Shown one piece after another: positions 33,887 to 41,856 of a stretch of 46,068 bases of DNA. The notes beneath the pieces were generated by a model. The model was not told where the DNA came from. It did not search any database and was given only the letters and a program-made list of their open reading frames with translations. The translations under genes and the position numbers were made by a program. The stretch's first letter is position 1. Every line of letters begins with the position of its first letter. The DNA is from Methanobacteriota archaeon (GTDB taxonomy: Archaea; Thermoplasmatota; Poseidoniia; MGIII; CG-Epi1), in the NCBI GenBank assembly GCA_029977605.1, contig JAPOKN010000004.1, positions 1 to 46,068 on the forward strand, written 5' to 3'.

Positions 33887-35665
33887 TCATTCATTATTTT
33901 CATACCAGATAGGAGGCGTAAACAAATCATCTGCCCCTCTATCAATTATAGGTAAAGATAAAACACTATTTTGATTAGTTCCTATAGTAACATAGCCACT
34001 ACTTACAGGCGAGGGAATGTAGTCATCATTTGTTTGTGTAATGACTAGTTCTAGCGCGTTTCCAGCAGGAACTACTACATCTAATGCAAACATTTGCATT
34101 TTAGCATTTACAGTTCCAGTAACCGTACAAGGCTGTCCACATTCTCTTCCACCTTCATGATATCTTAGATCCATTACTCCGTGTCCCAAATGGATTCCTC
34201 CGGCAATTGCTAATTCAATGTATAAATGTCCTGAAGTTTGTCCAGGAGGTATTGTTACATCTACATGGAAAGTGGGCATTCCAGAAATCCGAGTTTCATT
34301 TTCAAAAATTTCAGTTTCAAGTGTTAAAGTGTTTGTAGGTCCAACTAATCCGCTTCCCGAAACTACATTCAATCCTTCACCTATAGGTAATTGTAGGAAT
34401 TCTCTGTCATTTGCTGGCCATGTTTGTTCAACTCTCCACCCGCCCAAGTTATCTTGCATTTCTACATGAAGTGCAGGTTTCATGCTGCCTTCATACAAAT
34501 AATAATTGAACCACTCTAACAAGTCTTGAGCCCAGTCATATCTCACAGACATAGGATATGCTTCAGCTCCCCTGCCGGCTGACATTCCATTATGATCTCC
34601 AGGTCTATCGGGGTAGTGATGCCCCCATTGACCAAAAAGCCCTTTAATTTCAAACCCAGCTTGTTGTAATTGCTTATAGGCTGGGAATGCCATATGTGGA
34701 TCCACATTCCAATCTTGCATTCCATGAATAAAATAAATTGAACCGTTGTAATTTTGAATTGTTCGTTCTAGAAAGTGTCTATCTGTCCAGTAAGTATTGC
34801 CTGCGTAGTTTACCTCATCGCCAGCTAAGTATGCAGCAGGACCATTTGCGTAGCCTTCTGCATATCCTCTGCATACAGTTTGCCAATCCTCACTGTCTCC
34901 ATCCCACCCAAATGAGCCATACACTCCATTGTGCATGGCCAGACCTCTGGCTTCCATGGATCCATTTCTCCACATTAAATCGTGAACTCCAATTAATCCA
35001 GATATAGGGATTATAGTTTTTAGATGCGGATTGCCAAACATGGCAGCTTGCCAAGGCGTTGTTCCATCGTATGATTTTCCAACAATTCCTACATTACCAT
35101 TGCTCCATTCTTGTGTCCCTAGCCAAGTTACGGCAGCATCAATCCCCATCTGTTCGCTTAGCCCCATAAAGTCCATACAATGGTTTGACATTCCAGTTCC
35201 AAAAACTGAAACTTGGGCAACAGCATATCCATGAGGAACCATATTTTCAATTAAAAATTTGCCAAGACGGTTTGCAGGTGTTAACGCATCTACATCTCCA
35301 TCATCATAGTAAGGACCGACGTCAGCAATTACAGGAATCTTAGTTCCGTTGGGGACCTCTGGTAGCCAAAGCCCAAGATGAACTTGACAGTCATCAGTTA
35401 TTGTACACCCTAATTCACTACTTGGTAAATCAACATCAATGAATACACTTTCAGGCCCTAATGTACTATATTGACCAGACTCTAATGTGTAGCTATAGGA
35501 TCCAGTTGTATTGAAATTTTGATTTACTCTTTCCCAAACGGGAACAAGTCCATTATCATATATTGATGAATCTTGTTCTAGGGTTTCATTACTGTTCATG
35601 TATAATAAAATTGGCGATATGATCAAAATTGCCACAGTAATTATTGTAAAACTTCGTTCATCCAT
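33887..35665 (-). CDS. Exported S15/CocE-type alpha/beta hydrolase (X-Pro dipeptidyl-peptidase-like)
   Basis: This 592-aa serine hydrolase has one N-terminal hydrophobic segment (about 6-22) that would anchor or export it. The alpha/beta core has GLWLPEVPNG then PVIADVGPYY, the nucleophile S198 in GIVGKSYDG, the acid D318 in HGMQDWNV and the base H349 in GQWGHHYP. A C-terminal jelly-roll domain (about 400-590) is the usual extra domain of X-Pro dipeptidyl-peptidases and CocE esterases. It probably cleaves peptides or esters outside the cell, fitting a peptide-scavenging heterotroph. Substrate cannot be fixed from sequence. Confidence 0.88.
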   Translation of the reverse strand: MDERSFTIITVAILIISPILLYMNSNETLEQDSSIYDNGLVPVWERVNQNFNTTGSYSYTLESGQYSTLGPESVFIDVDLPSSELGCTITDDCQVHLGLWLPEVPNGTKIPVIADVGPYYDDGDVDALTPANRLGKFLIENMVPHGYAVAQVSVFGTGMSNHCMDFMGLSEQMGIDAAVTWLGTQEWSNGNVGIVGKSYDGTTPWQAAMFGNPHLKTIIPISGLIGVHDLMWRNGSMEARGLAMHNGVYGSFGWDGDSEDWQTVCRGYAEGYANGPAAYLAGDEVNYAGNTYWTDRHFLERTIQNYNGSIYFIHGMQDWNVDPHMAFPAYKQLQQAGFEIKGLFGQWGHHYPDRPGDHNGMSAGRGAEAYPMSVRYDWAQDLLEWFNYYLYEGSMKPALHVEMQDNLGGWRVEQTWPANDREFLQLPIGEGLNVVSGSGLVGPTNTLTLETEIFENETRISGMPTFHVDVTIPPGQTSGHLYIELAIAGGIHLGHGVMDLRYHEGGRECGQPCTVTGTVNAKMQMFALDVVVPAGNALELVITQTNDDYIPSPVSSGYVTIGTNQNSVLSLPIIDRGADDLFTPPIWYENNE

Positions 35666-35683
35666 TGATTACACAAAATAAAC

Positions 35684-36397
35684 CTAGGTTTTTACCGATT
35701 TCTTTTTTGTTTGAGCCATGGGAGGCAGTCTCAATTTAGCTTGATGGAAAACGGCAAAAGAAACAACTAAGAATCCCAAAAGTGAAATGAGTGGAACAAT
35801 TATTGTTTCATATATATCATAATGTATTTCTTCTAGGGCAAGAGTATTTAAGAAGGACAAAATCAGGTATAGAATAGCGAATCTACTTGCAATTCTAGCA
35901 CCTTGTCTTTTCTTTATTCCGTATGAAATCCACATTGCAGCGCCTCCAAGAAATAGAACAGTTGAGAATCCAAACGATGCAAGAATGAAGAAATCAAATA
36001 CAGACAAATCATGTACTTCTTCAGTTACTAGTAATTTCCAAAATTCAATAGCCCCTCCATAAAAAAGTCCAAATCCTGCAGAATAGTATGGAGCTCCTCT
36101 CTCATCTTTGAAAGTTTTTCTATTAACTCCGATAAATAGGAAAATTAGAATAATAATGGGAGATACTAATACTTTTGATGCATATCCAATGTCTTCATTG
36201 TAAGTATTAATTCCTCCAAGAATCATGATAATGTCAGCTCCTGTGCCGAGAACGACACCTAATCCACAAGCAATGTATAATTTTCTCTCTACTAAATTTT
36301 CTTCAACTTCCTTAATAACCCAAGAAAAAAAAAGCATGGCAGGTACTATGTATGCCAGCATTCCGATTACATTTCCTTGAAATATTATTGAATCCAT
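35684..36397 (-). CDS. Polytopic membrane protein of unknown function
   Basis: This 237-aa hydrophobic protein has about seven predicted membrane segments, starting near residues 8-27, 40-60 and 73-90. A short charged loop NRKTFKDERGAPYYSAGFG is followed by GLFYGGAIEFWKLL and a positively charged C terminus (QTKKKSVKT). I do not recognise a family. The gene lies 18 nt upstream of the S15-type hydrolase and 2 nt downstream of the exported cyclophilin on the same strand, so the three probably form an operon concerned with the cell envelope. Confidence 0.75.
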   Translation of the reverse strand: MDSIIFQGNVIGMLAYIVPAMLFFSWVIKEVEENLVERKLYIACGLGVVLGTGADIIMILGGINTYNEDIGYASKVLVSPIIILIFLFIGVNRKTFKDERGAPYYSAGFGLFYGGAIEFWKLLVTEEVHDLSVFDFFILASFGFSTVLFLGGAAMWISYGIKKRQGARIASRFAILYLILSFLNTLALEEIHYDIYETIIVPLISLLGFLVVSFAVFHQAKLRLPPMAQTKKKSVKT

Positions 36398-36399
36398 AA

Positions 36400-37158
36400 T
36401 TAATTTCTACGCAGTAGTGTTAATAATCCTATTGATAAGATGGAAAGGCTAAAACTAATACTTGGTGTTTTTTCATTTTCTCTTTCATTTGTAGGGGAAC
36501 TAACAAAGCCTTGTAAAGTTATAGATTTCACGTGAACTTCATAGAGAGGTCTATTCAGAGGGTCATTGGATGTAGGAACTTGGGCTACGGCTTTCACTAG
36601 TTCCATGCCTTCTCTTACAACTCCAAATACAGCATATCCGGGGTCGTCATCCTGTGAACGATTTCCATTGTCTAATCCATGCTGTGGTCCGTCACAAATG
36701 TAAAATTGACTTGAGGCCGAGTCAGGATCTACACTTCTAGCCATACCCACAGCTCCATTTATGTGAGTAAGATTTGCATTAGCTTCGAATGGAATATTCT
36801 CATCAGATCCATTACTCCCGCATGAGGGGTCGCTTGCAGGATAAGCCCCAACTGCAGTACAAGTTGGGTCGCCTGTTTGAATGACAAAATCATCAATTAC
36901 ACGGTGAAAGAAAATTCCATCATAGAATGATTGATTTACTAAACTAACAAAATTGTTAACTGTCACGGGAGCCCAATTATGAAATAATTCGATTACAATA
37001 TCTCCCTGAATGTCGTTACCACCACCAATTCCTGCATCATATGTTAGATTAATAACAACTACAGGATTTCCTTTGTAAGATTGTTCCATAGGGCTTGCCT
37101 CAGAGCTTCCATTTGGAATAAAAAGCATCAATATCAAAAGAAAGACGGCAATTCTCAC
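36400..37158 (-). CDS. Exported cyclophilin-type peptidyl-prolyl isomerase with C-terminal anchor
   Basis: This 252-aa protein starts at GTG and has a signal peptide (about 1-20, FLLILMLFIP). A cyclophilin domain (about 28-215) shows GDIVIELFHNWAPVTVNNF, FFHRVIDDFVIQTGDP, MARSVDPDSASSQFYI and YAVFGVV, covering the catalytic Arg and the Phe/Gln positions. It should speed proline isomerisation in proteins outside the membrane. The tail from residue 231 is TPSISF, a hydrophobic stretch and RRN, the same layout as the ends of the two giant proteins. It may therefore be an archaeosortase substrate. A secreted, anchored cyclophilin could fold the large surface proteins. Confidence 0.88.
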   Translation of the reverse strand: MRIAVFLLILMLFIPNGSSEASPMEQSYKGNPVVVINLTYDAGIGGGNDIQGDIVIELFHNWAPVTVNNFVSLVNQSFYDGIFFHRVIDDFVIQTGDPTCTAVGAYPASDPSCGSNGSDENIPFEANANLTHINGAVGMARSVDPDSASSQFYICDGPQHGLDNGNRSQDDDPGYAVFGVVREGMELVKAVAQVPTSNDPLNRPLYEVHVKSITLQGFVSSPTNERENEKTPSISFSLSILSIGLLTLLRRN

Positions 37159-37234
37159 AATATACGTATTTTTGGCTAGTTTATAGCGGTTTAGTATACA
37201 GTAACTATTAAATCTCCTTGAAAACTAGATTTGT

Positions 37235-37594
37235 ATGGACATTAAGGTTACAGAGAATGCTAAATCGAAACTTTACGAGATGGGCGTATCAGAAGAAACG
37301 TTTCTACGAATCGGAGTAAAGTCTGGTGGTTGCTCAGGAAATACCTACGACGCAATACTCGATGATAATATGAGCGAAGTTGATGAAGTTTATTTTTCAG
37401 ATGGCAATCTTAGGATAGTTTCTGATAAAGTAAGTTCAGTTTTTCTAGACGGACTGACTGTTGATTTTTCAAATGATTTAATAGAGCCTGGTTTCAGACT
37501 TACAAATTCCAATGCTAAAGGATCTTGCGGTTGTGGCTCCAGCTTTAGTACAGGTGATCCCGCACCTAATGTTGATGTAAGCTTTACGGTTTAA
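37235..37594 (+). CDS. IscA/HesB-type iron-sulfur carrier
   Basis: This 119-aa A-type carrier protein holds iron-sulfur clusters and passes them to target enzymes. The three conserved cysteines are C33 in SGGCSG and C98/C100 in GSCGCGSSF. The body VTENAKSKLYEMGV and FLRIGVKSGGC fit the family. It is the first gene of a group of three tightly spaced genes (gaps of 2 and 1 nt) on this strand, followed by a 72-aa protein and a DUF2237 protein. Confidence 0.93.
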   Translation: MDIKVTENAKSKLYEMGVSEETFLRIGVKSGGCSGNTYDAILDDNMSEVDEVYFSDGNLRIVSDKVSSVFLDGLTVDFSNDLIEPGFRLTNSNAKGSCGCGSSFSTGDPAPNVDVSFTV

Positions 37595-37596
37595 AA

Positions 37597-37815
37597 ATGG
37601 TTTTGAGTCCAGTATCAATACTCGGCGGAGATTCTGTTTATTGTATCAATGAAGCACAAATGAATCAAGCTAAGCAGTTAGCTGAAGAAGATCCAGAGTC
37701 ATCAATTAAAATTAAATCAATGATTAAAAGTTTAGAATCAGATTTTTCTAGAAATGAAAGGGCTGCACTTGCCTTTACAATAATTGATAATTTAAGAGAA
37801 AATAGAGATAAATAG
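37597..37815 (+). CDS. Hypothetical 72-aa protein
   Basis: This is a small, mostly helical soluble protein, starting MVLSPVSILGGDSVYCINEAQ and ending NLRENRDK. It has one cysteine and no signal or membrane segment. I do not recognise its family. It starts 2 nt after the IscA-type gene and ends 1 nt before the DUF2237 gene, which strongly suggests a real, co-translated gene. A role linked to iron-sulfur assembly is possible but rests only on position. Confidence 0.72.
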   Translation: MVLSPVSILGGDSVYCINEAQMNQAKQLAEEDPESSIKIKSMIKSLESDFSRNERAALAFTIIDNLRENRDK

Positions 37816-37816
37816 A

Positions 37817-38182
37817 ATGGAAGAATCAATAAATGTCTTAGGAAGTAAGTTAGAGTCTTGCTCAACAGATCCTATGACGGGTTGGTTTAGAGATGGTTGT
37901 TGTAATACAGATAAACGAGATTATGGTAGGCATGTTGTATGTGCAGTTATGACCGATGTTTTCTTGGCATTTTCTAAAGGAGCAGGAAATGACCTCAGCT
38001 CTCCAGCACCAGGATTTTCAGGATTAAAGGAAGGAGACAGATGGTGCCTTTGCCTTTCAAGGTGGGTAGAAGCTTATGATTCAGGAATGGCACCTTACGT
38101 AGTTCTCGAAGCTACTCACGAATCTGCTTTAGAGATGGTAGCTTTAGAAAAGTTACAGGAATATGCTTACAAAGAAGTGTAA
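37817..38182 (+). CDS. DUF2237 family protein
   Basis: This 121-aa protein matches the DUF2237 pattern: NVLGSKLESCSTDPMTGW near the start, FRDGCCNTDKRDYGRHVVCA, VMTDVFLAFSKGAGNDLS, GDRWCLCLSRWVEAY and VVLEATHESAL. Six or so conserved cysteines and an acidic/His set suggest metal or cofactor binding. The family is widespread in bacteria and some archaea, but its biochemical role is not known to me. It is the last gene of the IscA-led operon and converges with phenylalanine hydroxylase, with 1 nt between the stops. Confidence 0.9.
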   Translation: MEESINVLGSKLESCSTDPMTGWFRDGCCNTDKRDYGRHVVCAVMTDVFLAFSKGAGNDLSSPAPGFSGLKEGDRWCLCLSRWVEAYDSGMAPYVVLEATHESALEMVALEKLQEYAYKEV

Positions 38183-38183
38183 T

Positions 38184-39119
38184 CTATTGATGTAAATCTT
38201 TTCTTGGGTCGTTATCAGTTCCCCAGTTCGTTACAAATTCTTTTGTTTTTTCGTATAACTCTTCAAATGAATCCCAAACATACAGTATTGGTTGATATTT
38301 CGTAACATCATATGCAAGAGTTTCCATTTCTTCAAAATTAGGTTTTCTATATTCAACCTCACCAGATGCACATGCATGTTCCATTTCACCAAAAGAAGAT
38401 AATAATCCAGGCCCTACTGATTTCACGTTTCCTTCTTCACGACAAGTTCCAAATTCAAGAACATACCAATAAACAGATCCAAGGCGATTGATTGCAGCTT
38501 CACTTTCAGTTCTCATATCAGCCTCTCCAAATAGAACATTAAGCTCAGCCCATTCAGGTACACCTAGCATTGCAGTGTGTCCAACAAGTTCGTGCACAAC
38601 ATCAGGTTCAGGCGTGTAAAATGGTCTTGACGAATGTCTAATATATTGTGTTGAAAGGAAAACTCGGTTTGCTAGAGCAGTGTGAAATGTTTTAGGATGA
38701 ACTAAGCCCCCAACAGGTTCTTGTCTGAAGCCAGTCATTTCTTCTAATGTCTCACTGACTTCTTGTAATTGTGGTATTCTATCGTTGGGTAATCCTAATT
38801 TTTTTGCATTTTCAAGATACTGTTTACATGCGTATTTTTCATGAACAGGAGTAATTCTTTCCATAATCGCAGCCCAAACCGCATCCTCATCTTCAGAGTA
38901 CGGAGCATGTGGAATCTTTTTTGTTCTTCTTTCGTCCATAGACATTTCATTCCATTCAAGTGCAATCTTAGCAATCTCATTTCTTCTTGATCTATAGCCT
39001 TCATCCTTGAATCCTGGATGGTCAGGGTCTAGTTCTACGAAAACGTTTCCACCAACTATTTTTACGGCAGAATTCGCTTCATCTGTTTCTTCACTTACTC
39101 CTTCAGATGGTCCGTGCAT
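38184..39119 (-). CDS. phhA: Phenylalanine 4-hydroxylase, bacterial type
   Basis: This 311-aa non-haem iron, pterin-dependent aromatic amino acid hydroxylase should convert phenylalanine to tyrosine. The iron ligands H176 and H181 lie in PEPDVVHELVGHTAML, and E222 lies in YWYVLEFGTCRE. The core regions VSETLEEMTGF and VHPKTFHTALANR precede it as in bacterial PhhA. There is no regulatory ACT domain, also as in bacteria. A PCD-like protein, normally the pterin-recycling partner, is encoded 6 kb away. The enzyme is uncommon in archaea and transfer from bacteria is likely (inference). Confidence 0.95.
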   Translation of the reverse strand: MHGPSEGVSEETDEANSAVKIVGGNVFVELDPDHPGFKDEGYRSRRNEIAKIALEWNEMSMDERRTKKIPHAPYSEDEDAVWAAIMERITPVHEKYACKQYLENAKKLGLPNDRIPQLQEVSETLEEMTGFRQEPVGGLVHPKTFHTALANRVFLSTQYIRHSSRPFYTPEPDVVHELVGHTAMLGVPEWAELNVLFGEADMRTESEAAINRLGSVYWYVLEFGTCREEGNVKSVGPGLLSSFGEMEHACASGEVEYRKPNFEEMETLAYDVTKYQPILYVWDSFEELYEKTKEFVTNWGTDNDPRKDLHQ

Positions 39120-39202
39120 AATATATCACTAATACCCATATGAAGCCTCTAATAAATGTCTTTGTTTATTTTAGTTGAATTTAGCGATGTTTAATGTTAC
39201 TT

Positions 39203-39209
39203 ATTTATA
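39203..39209 (+). promoter_or_regulatory. TATA box of the VKOR gene
   Basis: The T-rich TATA element (core TTTATAT, near 39203-39210) lies about 28 nt before the ATG at 39232, the classical distance for leaderless archaeal transcripts. It argues against the upstream TTG and ATG starts in the same frame. Confidence 0.5.
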
Positions 39210-39231
39210 TGTTAATGATAATGTTTACTTA

Positions 39232-39726
39232 ATGAGTATGGAATCGGAAGACAGGTCATTGAAAATTATAATGTTCATTTCTTTCATTGGCCTAATCGAT
39301 GCGATATATTTGTCTTATTTACATCATTTGATTTCCCAAGGGGCTGGCTGTCCAACAGAAAATCTTCCAGGTTTAGATTGTGGCGTAGTTCTGGCAAGCG
39401 ATCAGGCAAAATTATTCGGTATTCCAGTCGCTTGGTTGGGAGTTGTTGGATTTTTGATGCTAATTGGATTGTCTTTAGATAGATATCTAAATATGGACTT
39501 AGAACGTACTTACTACAATAAAATTCTTTTACCAATCACTGGAGTTATTGGTGTTATTTTCGGTTCATATCTAACTTATGCAGAGGCATTCATAATTCAT
39601 GAATGGTGTCCTTTTTGCGTAGTCGCTTTTGTTTTGACAATCGCAGCAACTTTTTTCTGCATAACTGAATATGGTAGTGAAATAAAGGAGTTAATTAACA
39701 AAAATGGCATCGAAGAGGAAGCGTAA
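39232..39726 (+). CDS. VKOR-family thiol oxidoreductase
   Basis: This 164-aa integral membrane protein belongs to the vitamin K epoxide reductase family. It passes electrons from exported thioredoxin-like proteins to quinone and so makes disulfides outside the membrane. It has four or five membrane helices, loop cysteines (GAGC, GLDCGVV), the family serine/valine region GIPVAWLGVVGF, and the active-site C-x2-C in WCPFC. The frame opens earlier at TTG 39175, but a TATA box 28 nt before 39232 sets the preferred start. It overlaps the next gene, a membrane-anchored thioredoxin, by 23 nt, and that protein is its natural partner. Confidence 0.9.
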   Translation: MSMESEDRSLKIIMFISFIGLIDAIYLSYLHHLISQGAGCPTENLPGLDCGVVLASDQAKLFGIPVAWLGVVGFLMLIGLSLDRYLNMDLERTYYNKILLPITGVIGVIFGSYLTYAEAFIIHEWCPFCVVAFVLTIAATFFCITEYGSEIKELINKNGIEEEA

Positions 39727-40306
39727 ACTAGAAAAAAAATCATCTAAAGATTTTAAAGATAAAATGCAAGCTAGGAGAGCTTCAGCTAATGATGCATTAT
39801 GGACCTACGGCCTTCCTTTAGCAGTTATTTTAGTGGTAGGATTAGGAGTATATTTTGCTTTTTTCTATGAGATGGGCGACCCTCGTGCAGAAGAATGGGA
39901 GCTTGAAGATCCTCAGTCAGGCGAAGTTTATGCATCAGAAGATTATTACAATAACCGCTTAACAATTGTTGAATTTTTTAACACTAAATGCGGAGCTTGC
40001 CAGACTCAAGCGCCAATTTTGAACGATGTCCATGCAAATTATTCCTCACAAGTAGATATGTTTGCAATAGGTGGCTACAAGTTAGGGAGTGGGCAAGATT
40101 CAGCTTCAAGTATTGCAAACTTCAAAATAGAGTATAATATGCAATTTCCTCATTTATATGACCCCTCTGGAGATTTGATGCGAGATTATGGTTTTTCATC
40201 TTATCCTTCTTTAGCTTTTATCAAAAATGGAGAAATTGTTTACAGCCACTCAGGCATATTATCAGAAAGTCGATTGGCTGCAGAAATTGAAAAACACCTC
40301 GAGTGA
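39704..40306 (+). CDS. Membrane-anchored thioredoxin-like protein
   Basis: This 200-aa protein has a very basic N terminus, one membrane helix (about 35-54) and an external TlpA/Dsb-like thioredoxin domain (about 72-200). The redox motif is C-x2-C in NTKCGACQ, followed by the cis-proline in SSYPSLAF. It overlaps VKOR by 23 nt, making a VKOR-thioredoxin disulfide-forming pair. Its domain is closely similar to the thioredoxin domain inserted in the next gene: both have DYYNN(R/N)LT, then EFF, and later HAN(Y/F)S and IGGY(K/S)LG. The two probably arose by duplication. Confidence 0.9.
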   Translation: MASKRKRKLEKKSSKDFKDKMQARRASANDALWTYGLPLAVILVVGLGVYFAFFYEMGDPRAEEWELEDPQSGEVYASEDYYNNRLTIVEFFNTKCGACQTQAPILNDVHANYSSQVDMFAIGGYKLGSGQDSASSIANFKIEYNMQFPHLYDPSGDLMRDYGFSSYPSLAFIKNGEIVYSHSGILSESRLAAEIEKHLE

Positions 40307-40310
40307 AAAT

Positions 40311-40319
40311 TTTATATAA
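40311..40319 (+). promoter_or_regulatory. TATA box and RBS of the Sco/thioredoxin gene
   Basis: TTTATATAA lies 22-30 nt before the ATG at 40341, and a GGAGTG ribosome-binding element sits at about 40330-40335. The gene may have its own promoter although it follows the thioredoxin gene by 34 nt. Confidence 0.5.
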
Positions 40320-40340
40320 GTTTTAATCTGGAGTGAAAAT

Positions 40341-41816
40341 ATGAATCGAAGTATTCCAACAATTTTTATTGTTTTTATGTTCTTAGCATCAACAGGCTGT
40401 TTAGATGCACTAACTAATTCTGGAGATTCAGGTAAATTTTGGGGTGAGGACTGTGAAGACGTTTCTGAGGAAATTTGTCCATCAGGTGAAGCACCAGATT
40501 TTTCATTAGTTGATCAAAACGGAGATACAGTTAATTTGACATTATACGAGGATAAAATAGTGGTAGTTTCGTTTGTTTACACTTACTGTCCCGATATATG
40601 CCCAGCATTAACTTATCAGCTAAGAAAATTATCGGAAGAATTGGGCGACGATTATGGGGAATCTGTAGAATTTATCACAATAACTGTAGACCCTGAACGA
40701 GACACTCCTGAAAGATTAGCCTCTTTTGCAGCTAATAATAATGCAGACTGGAGATTTTTAACATCAGTTTCTAACGACTCGTTTGGAGACATGGTTTCTA
40801 TTTGGGCAGATTACAGAGTTTACGTTGACATTGATGAAGAAGCTTGCTCAGGCAATGGACATTACATGGAAGGATACGATGGATGCCATTGTAATCCAGG
40901 ATTTATGCAAGATTCAAATGATACATATTTCGGTAAAGACGTTTGTATTGAAGATCCTAATTACAGTAATCTAAATGTCTCATTTGAGCAAGGAAGTATA
41001 GAATACGATATTATTTTAGCATTGGAAGAATTTAATGAAGCTGCAGGAATAATAAGTGAAGATTTTGCGCTTCAAGCTATAGATGCTTACGTATCTCAAA
41101 CTTTCCCTTCAAGTTGGACAATGCCTGGCGTAGATAATACAACATACAAATCTAGAGATTATTACAATAACAACCTAACATTAATTGAGTTTTTTCATAC
41201 AGACTGTTCAGTTTGTAATGCACAAATTCCTGAACTTAAAGAATTCCATGCAAATTTTTCGAATCAAGTTGACGTAATATCAATTGGCGGATATTCACTA
41301 GGTGGCAATGTAGATGATATTTCTACCATTGAAGACTTCGCATCTGAGCACAATGTTTCTTGGCCTTATGTTCTTGATGAAGAGGGTACAATGATGACTA
41401 AGTTCGGACTAGAAAGTAGATATCCTAGTTGGGTACTATTAGAAGGCAATTTGTCATCGGGAATTCCACAAGTTGTTGATACTTTTGTAGGCAGAGAATC
41501 ATACGATGACTTAGTTTATAGAATAGATAATCGTTCATCTCCAATTAATGTCTCTGAACAACTTGTCGATATTATAGATTATTTTGGACACTGGAGTCAA
41601 GACCATATATCTGATACAGAAATGATATCTATCATCTCAGATTTACTAGGATATGAGTTTGAAAATGAAGTAGTTGAAGAGGTAGCTAATTATGGAGTTA
41701 GTCATTCTAATAAGTTATATCTGATAGATAAGGAAGGAAATGTTAGAGTAGTTTGGAGAGGAATAGAATGGACTTATGCCTCAGTTTACCATGATATTCA
41801 ACTTCTTATGTTGTAA
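40341..41816 (+). CDS. Sco-type copper chaperone lipoprotein with inserted EGF-like and thioredoxin domains
   Basis: This 491-aa exported lipoprotein has a lipobox-like ASTGC with Cys20. A Sco/SenC domain begins at about 50 (APDFSLVDQNGD) with copper cysteines C83 and C87 in YCPDIC and ITVDPERDTPE. After WADYRVYVDI the domain is interrupted. An EGF-like cysteine-rich piece (169-202, GCHCNPGF) and a full thioredoxin domain (about 265-400, C289/C292 in DCSVC) come next. The Sco fold then resumes at about 447 with the third copper ligand H455 in YGVSHSNKLYLID. Sco delivers copper to the CuA site of CoxB and reduces its cysteines; here a reductant domain appears built in. The cox operon lies 0.5 kb downstream, converging. 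Confidence 0.86.
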   Translation: MNRSIPTIFIVFMFLASTGCLDALTNSGDSGKFWGEDCEDVSEEICPSGEAPDFSLVDQNGDTVNLTLYEDKIVVVSFVYTYCPDICPALTYQLRKLSEELGDDYGESVEFITITVDPERDTPERLASFAANNNADWRFLTSVSNDSFGDMVSIWADYRVYVDIDEEACSGNGHYMEGYDGCHCNPGFMQDSNDTYFGKDVCIEDPNYSNLNVSFEQGSIEYDIILALEEFNEAAGIISEDFALQAIDAYVSQTFPSSWTMPGVDNTTYKSRDYYNNNLTLIEFFHTDCSVCNAQIPELKEFHANFSNQVDVISIGGYSLGGNVDDISTIEDFASEHNVSWPYVLDEEGTMMTKFGLESRYPSWVLLEGNLSSGIPQVVDTFVGRESYDDLVYRIDNRSSPINVSEQLVDIIDYFGHWSQDHISDTEMISIISDLLGYEFENEVVEEVANYGVSHSNKLYLIDKEGNVRVVWRGIEWTYASVYHDIQLLML

Positions 41817-41856
41817 TACAAGTTAAGCCCATATACCCTTGTTCAGATTATATTTT

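Noticed and set aside
39704..41816. Similarity of the two thioredoxin regions as an assembly duplication
   Set aside because: The nucleotide sequences differ throughout and the flanking domains differ, so this is an old paralogy rather than an artefact.
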